Positions 6,000 through 8,941 of a DNA stretch of 8,941 nt are shown piece after piece. Source of the stretch: Chloroflexota bacterium. Its GTDB lineage: Bacteria; Chloroflexota; Dormibacteria; Dormibacterales; Dormibacteraceae. The DNA lies in NCBI GenBank assembly GCA_005880175.1, contig VBJR01000177.1, positions 1,500-10,440 on the forward strand. The letters run 5' to 3'. The translations under genes were made by a program, and so were the position numbers. The notes beneath the pieces are model-generated. The model worked only from the letters and a program-made list of their open reading frames with translations, did not search any database and was not told where the DNA came from. Positions within the stretch are counted from its first letter, which is position 1, and each line of letters starts with the position of its first letter.

Positions 6000-7757
6000 A
6001 TGGACCGGCGGACGCTCGAGCTCCTGGCGATCGAGGAGGACCTGGACCTCGACAAGGTGCTGGACCGCGTCCTCCGCACCGCCAGGGCCGCCGTGGGGGC
6101 CCGCTACGGCGCGCTGGGCGTGCCGGACGGCCGGGGCGGCTTCGCCCGCTTCCTCACGGTCGGCGTCAGCGACCAGCGCGCGTCCCGGATCGGCGAGCTG
6201 CCCCGCGTGCACGGCGTGCTGGGGGCGCTGCTGAACGACGGGCCGATCCGGCTCCGCGACATCCGCCGGCACCCGCGGTTCGGCTACTACCCGGCCCACC
6301 ATCCGGAGCTGACGGACTTCCTGGGCGTCCCCATCCGGCACCGGGGCGAGGCGCTGGGCAACCTGTTCCTGTCCGGAAGCCGGACCGGCGCCTTCACGGC
6401 CGCCGACCAGCGCACGGCGGAGACCCTCGCGGGCTACGCCGGCGTCGCGATCGCCAACGCGCGGCTGTACCGGCAGGCGCAGGAGCTGGCCACGGTCGAG
6501 GAGCGGGCCCGGGTGGCCCGGGAGCTGCACGACTCGGTGTCGCAGCGCCTGTTCAGCATGGTCTACGAGGCCCGGGCGGCGGCCCTGCGCAGCGAGGACG
6601 CCGAGGCTCGCGAGGCGCTGGAGCGGCTGGAGCGCGGGGCCAGCGCCGCCCTGAGCGAGATGAAGGCGCTGGTCTACGCGGTGCGGCCCAAGAGCCTGGA
6701 GCGGGACGGCCTGGAGGCGACGCTGCGCGACCACGTCGAGGCGCTGCGCAGGGCCCATGGCGCGGCCATCGAGCTGCGGGTGCAGGGCGAGCTGAGCCTG
6801 ACGCCGAGCCAGGACCTGGCCCTGCTGCGGATCGCCCAGGAGGCGCTGTTCAACGCGGTCCGCCACGCGCCCGGCGCCCGCGTCCAGGTAACGCTGGAGC
6901 GCACCGGTCGACGGGACGGACAGGGCGCGGTGCTGAGCGTCCGTGACTGGGGGCCCGGCTTCGACCCCGCGGCCCTGCCCCGCAGCCGGCGGACGATGGG
7001 CCTGGCAACGATGCGGGAGCGGGCAGCCTCCGTGCGCGGCGAGCTGACGATCGACTCACAGCCAGGCCGCGGCACCGAGGTCCGCGTGCACCTGCCGCCG
7101 AGTGGCGCCGGGCCCGCGCGCCGCGCCCGGCCAGCCCGAGGCCGGGGGCGGCGAGGCGGCGGTGGCGGCGGCCGCGTCGGGGGTGCCGGACGTCGTGCTG
7201 ATGGACCTGGTGATGCCCGACGGCGACGGTGTGGCGGCGATCCGGGCGCTGACCGAGGCGGCGCCGGGAGCCCGGGTGCTGGTGCTCAGCAGCTTCGCGG
7301 ACGACGAGCGCATCTTCGCGGCGATGCAGGCGGGGGCGGCCGGCTACCTGCTGAAGGACGTGGACCCCGACGCGCTGGCCGAGGCGATCCGCGAGATCCA
7401 CCGGGGCCGGCCGGTGCTGCACCCGGACGTGGCGGCGCGGCTGATGCGGCGGGTGGCGGACCCTGCCGGCCCGGCCGCGGACCCGCTGACGCCGCGGGAG
7501 CGGGAGGTGCTGCGGCTGGTGGTCGAGGGCTACGCCAACAAGCAGATCGCGCGGCGCCTGGCCATCACCGAGAAGACGGTCAAGACGCACGTGAGCAGCA
7601 TCCTGCAGAAGCTGGGCGTGGCGGACCGCACCGCCGCGGCCGTGCTGGCGATCCGCCAGGGCCTGGTCGGGTAGCGCCTCGGTCCAAAGACCGAGGCGGC
7701 GGCCGGCCTCCGGCCCGATGTGGAAACACCCCCGCGCGGCGAACCATGGGGGCATGA
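6000..7757 (+). CDS. GAF-domain sensor histidine kinase (HisKA_3/NarX-like); frame overruns its natural end
   Basis: The recognisable kinase spans only 6000 to about 7105 (roughly 370 residues). A GAF sensor domain covers about 18-155. The dimerisation/phosphoacceptor helix contains ARELHDSVSQRL with H177. The HATPase domain has N-box EALFNAVRHA (N285), DWGPGFD (316-322) and MGLATMRERA (333-342), and ends with GRGTEVRVHLPPS near residue 368. No membrane segment is seen, so it is a cytoplasmic two-component kinase. After residue 368 no stop follows. The frame continues as Arg/Gly/Ala-rich sequence to 7757, entirely out of frame with the response regulator encoded there, so those last ~215 codons are not believable protein. 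A deletion at the junction probably removed the original stop. ATG 6000 is chosen because the sequence upstream in this frame is antisense to the acetyltransferase. Confidence 0.8.
   Translation: MDRRTLELLAIEEDLDLDKVLDRVLRTARAAVGARYGALGVPDGRGGFARFLTVGVSDQRASRIGELPRVHGVLGALLNDGPIRLRDIRRHPRFGYYPAHHPELTDFLGVPIRHRGEALGNLFLSGSRTGAFTAADQRTAETLAGYAGVAIANARLYRQAQELATVEERARVARELHDSVSQRLFSMVYEARAAALRSEDAEAREALERLERGASAALSEMKALVYAVRPKSLERDGLEATLRDHVEALRRAHGAAIELRVQGELSLTPSQDLALLRIAQEALFNAVRHAPGARVQVTLERTGRRDGQGAVLSVRDWGPGFDPAALPRSRRTMGLATMRERAASVRGELTIDSQPGRGTEVRVHLPPSGAGPARRARPARGRGRRGGGGGGRVGGAGRRADGPGDARRRRCGGDPGADRGGAGSPGAGAQQLRGRRAHLRGDAGGGGRLPAEGRGPRRAGRGDPRDPPGPAGAAPGRGGAADAAGGGPCRPGRGPADAAGAGGAAAGGRGLRQQADRAAPGHHREDGQDAREQHPAEAGRGGPHRRGRAGDPPGPGRVAPRSKDRGGGRPPARCGNTPARRTMGA
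7102..7674 (+). CDS. NarL/LuxR-type response regulator with truncated receiver domain
   Basis: From GTG at 7102 the frame gives 190 residues. From E13 onward it aligns with NarL-family regulators: PDVVLMDLVMPDGDG with phosphoacceptor D35, VLSSF (S63), GYLLKD (K85), and a LuxR-type HTH from about 126 (LTPREREVLRLVVEG, then NKQIARRLAITEKTVKTHVSSILQKLG). In normal relatives the phosphorylated Asp is near residue 54 and is preceded by a first strand with the acidic pair (typically VDDH), helix 1 and strand 2. Here about the first 31 family residues are absent and replaced by a 12-residue unrelated Pro/Gly/Ala/Arg leader. The regulator therefore lacks its Mg-binding acidic pair and should not be phosphorylated normally. 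It may be a pseudogene, a phosphorylation-independent DNA-binding protein, or an assembly artefact. It is in a different frame from the kinase, and TAG (7672-7674) ends it just before a hairpin. Confidence 0.8.
   Translation: MAPGPRAAPGQPEAGGGEAAVAAAASGVPDVVLMDLVMPDGDGVAAIRALTEAAPGARVLVLSSFADDERIFAAMQAGAAGYLLKDVDPDALAEAIREIHRGRPVLHPDVAARLMRRVADPAGPAADPLTPREREVLRLVVEGYANKQIARRLAITEKTVKTHVSSILQKLGVADRTAAAVLAIRQGLVG
7675..7698 (+). terminator. Perfect 10-bp hairpin directly after the response regulator stop
   Basis: CGCCTCGGTC (7675-7684) and GACCGAGGCG (7689-7698) form a perfect 10-bp stem with a CAAA loop, starting on the base after the TAG stop. No U-tract follows, which is common for terminators in high-GC bacteria. 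A second stem, GGCCGG/CCGGCC (7701-7706 with 7710-7715), follows at once. Together they probably end the two-component transcript ahead of the SDR gene. Confidence 0.7.
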
Positions 7758-8479
7758 ACCAACTGCAAGACAGGGTCGCGCTCGTGACCGGCGCGTCGCG
7801 GGGGCTGGGTCGCGCGATCGCCATCGCCTTCGCGCGCGAGGGCGCCCGGCTCGCGCTGTGCGCCCGGGACTGGGCCCTGCTGGAGGCCACGGCCGAGGTC
7901 TGCCGCGAGCTCGGGGCCGAGGTCCTGGCCGTCCGCGCCGACGTCGCCAGCGCGACGGACCGGGAGCGGCTGGTGACCCTGGCCCTCGACCAGTTCGGGC
8001 GGGTGGACGTCCTGGTCAACAACGCCTCGACCCTCGGCCCGACCCCGCTCCCGCTGCTGGCCGACACCGACCCGGAGGCGTTCGAGGAGGTGGTGCGCGT
8101 CAACCTGACCGCGCCGTTCCTGCTCGCTCGCGCCCTGGTCGGCGGCATGCTGCTGCGCGGCTCCGGGCTGATCGTGAACCTCAGCAGCGACGCCGCGGTC
8201 AACGGCTATCCGGGCTGGGGCGCCTATTCCGCCGCCAAGGCCGGCGTGGACGGGCTGAGCCGGGTGTGGGCCGCCGAGCTGGCCGGATTCGGCGTGACGG
8301 TGGTCAGCGTGGACCCGGGCGACATGGACACCGACATGCACCGCGCCGCGCTGCCCGACGACGATCCGGCCGCGCTGGCCCGGCCCGAGGACGTGGCCGA
8401 GGCGTTCGTGCGGCTGGCCGCGGGCGAGGCGGTCCCGCCCCGGCTGGAGGCGCGCGAGCTGCTGGAGGTGGCGCCATGA
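7754..8479 (+). CDS. Short-chain dehydrogenase/reductase (SDR)
   Basis: A 241-residue classical SDR, an NAD(P)-dependent oxidoreductase of unknown substrate. The cofactor motif is TGASRGLG (12-19), ADV (62-64) would contact the adenine ring, and LVNNAS (87-92) is the structural NNAG equivalent. The catalytic set is S144/S145 in VNLSS, Y158 and K162 in YSAAK, and N118 in VNLTAP is in the expected place. The C-terminal part has DPGDMDTDMH (187-196), where family members usually have PGxxxT, then a PEDVAEA segment. The start at 7754 gives the usual distance to the cofactor motif; GGGGG lies too close to be a good ribosome-binding site, and an in-frame ATG at 7718 is an alternative. Its TGA overlaps the ATG of the next gene, so the two are translationally coupled and probably act together. 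Confidence 0.92.
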   Translation: MNQLQDRVALVTGASRGLGRAIAIAFAREGARLALCARDWALLEATAEVCRELGAEVLAVRADVASATDRERLVTLALDQFGRVDVLVNNASTLGPTPLPLLADTDPEAFEEVVRVNLTAPFLLARALVGGMLLRGSGLIVNLSSDAAVNGYPGWGAYSAAKAGVDGLSRVWAAELAGFGVTVVSVDPGDMDTDMHRAALPDDDPAALARPEDVAEAFVRLAAGEAVPPRLEARELLEVAP

Positions 8480-8941
8480 TCGACACCGCGCTCCCACCGC
8501 TCCCGCCGGAGCTGCGCGCCTCCCGGCCCGCGGCCCGGCGGGGCGTCCGCCGCGACCACGTGCGGCTGCTGGTGATCGACCGGTCCAGCGGCCGTGTCGG
8601 CCACAGCCGGTTCGACCGGCTGCCGGACCTGCTGGGCCCGGGCGACCTGCTCGTGGTCAACACGAGCCGGGTGCTGCCGGCGGCGGTCGCCGCCGTCCGC
8701 GACTCGGGCGAGCCGGTGCAGCTCCGGCCGTGTGTCCGGCACGGCCGCGCCTGGGACGCGCTGGCCGTGCGGGTGGCGCCGCCGCACGCCAACGTCCCGC
8801 TGGCGCCGGGCGAGACGCTGCACGTCGGGGAGGCGGCGCTGCGCGTGCTCGAGCGGCGGCCGGACATCCCGCTGCTCTGGCGGCTGGAGCTGGACACCGA
8901 CGCCGACCTGGAGCTGATCCTCCAGCACGGCGAGCCGATCC
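8476..8941 (+). CDS. QueA-like S-adenosylmethionine:tRNA ribosyltransferase-isomerase family protein (partial)
   Basis: The first 155 codons are present and the gene runs off the window. ATG 8476 overlaps the SDR stop (ATGA) and has a good GGAGG (8464-8468) 7 bases upstream. The sequence LPPELRASRPAARRG, LLVIDRSSGRVGHSRFDRLPDLLGPGDLLVVNTSRVLPA aligns clearly with the QueA N-terminus, where the typical text is LPDLLxPGDLLVxNDTRVIPAR. QueA transfers and isomerises the ribosyl part of SAM onto 7-aminomethyl-deazaguanine in tRNA during queuosine synthesis. Here NDTRVIPAR has become NTSRVLPAA, and the following segment matches QueA only loosely. With an SDR rather than tgt or queC/queF beside it, this looks like a diverged paralogue whose substrate may not be tRNA; the assignment is to family level only. 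Confidence 0.8.
   Translation, partial: MIDTALPPLPPELRASRPAARRGVRRDHVRLLVIDRSSGRVGHSRFDRLPDLLGPGDLLVVNTSRVLPAAVAAVRDSGEPVQLRPCVRHGRAWDALAVRVAPPHANVPLAPGETLHVGEAALRVLERRPDIPLLWRLELDTDADLELILQHGEPI

Noticed and set aside
7110..7757. Genuine kinase-receiver fusion protein
   Set aside because: The kinase and the regulator are in different frames, and the kinase frame across the regulator has no receiver motifs. I saw no slippery heptamer at the junction that would suggest programmed frameshifting.

Overview
This is a GC-rich chromosomal window, roughly three-quarters G+C by eye, with strong G/C bias at third codon positions. The bias is strong enough that long shadow frames stay open opposite almost every gene. 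Base composition, gene style (GAF/HisKA_3 kinase with a LuxR-type regulator, SDR next to a QueA-like gene, ArsN1-like acetyltransferase) and some apparently leaderless starts fit an actinobacterium or a high-GC Chloroflexota member. I cannot choose between them from the sequence alone. No tRNA, rRNA, CRISPR array, transposase or replication origin was seen.

Layout. (1) 1-327, minus: 5' part of an integral membrane protein of unknown function. (2) 418-1791, minus: archaeal-type P-loop ATPase with a C-terminal DUF234/PD-(D/E)XK-like domain. A 33-bp near-perfect inverted repeat (1794-1826) fills the gap before its start codon. (3) 1826-5368: a ureide/hydantoin module. It has a cyclic amidohydrolase (minus) and, divergently, an M20 N-carbamoyl amino acid hydrolase/allantoate amidohydrolase-type enzyme (plus), followed by a regulator carrying a MerR HTH, an XRE HTH and a cupin domain. 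The amidohydrolase should open a cyclic ureide ring and the M20 enzyme should hydrolyse the carbamoyl product, with the cupin regulator a plausible sensor of substrate or product. No transporter or racemase is present. (4) 5369-5471: a short intergenic stretch with a near-consensus sigma-70-type promoter wrapped in inverted repeats and pointing at no gene on its own strand. (5) 5472-5981, minus: ArsN1-like GNAT acetyltransferase, divergent from (6) 6000 onward, plus: a GAF sensor histidine kinase and a NarL/LuxR response regulator (to 7674). Their junction is damaged: the kinase has no stop at its natural end and the regulator lacks about the first 31 residues of its receiver domain. (7) Tandem hairpins at 7675-7715, then an SDR oxidoreductase (7754-8479) translationally coupled by ATGA overlap to a divergent QueA-like protein that runs off the window.

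The points most worth a second look are the kinase/regulator junction, the palindrome at the ATPase start, the orphan promoter after the ureide regulator, the two-HTH cupin regulator, and the diverged QueA paralogue paired with an SDR. No single obviously new multi-gene system is visible. The strongest signals are regulatory DNA and unusual gene architectures.
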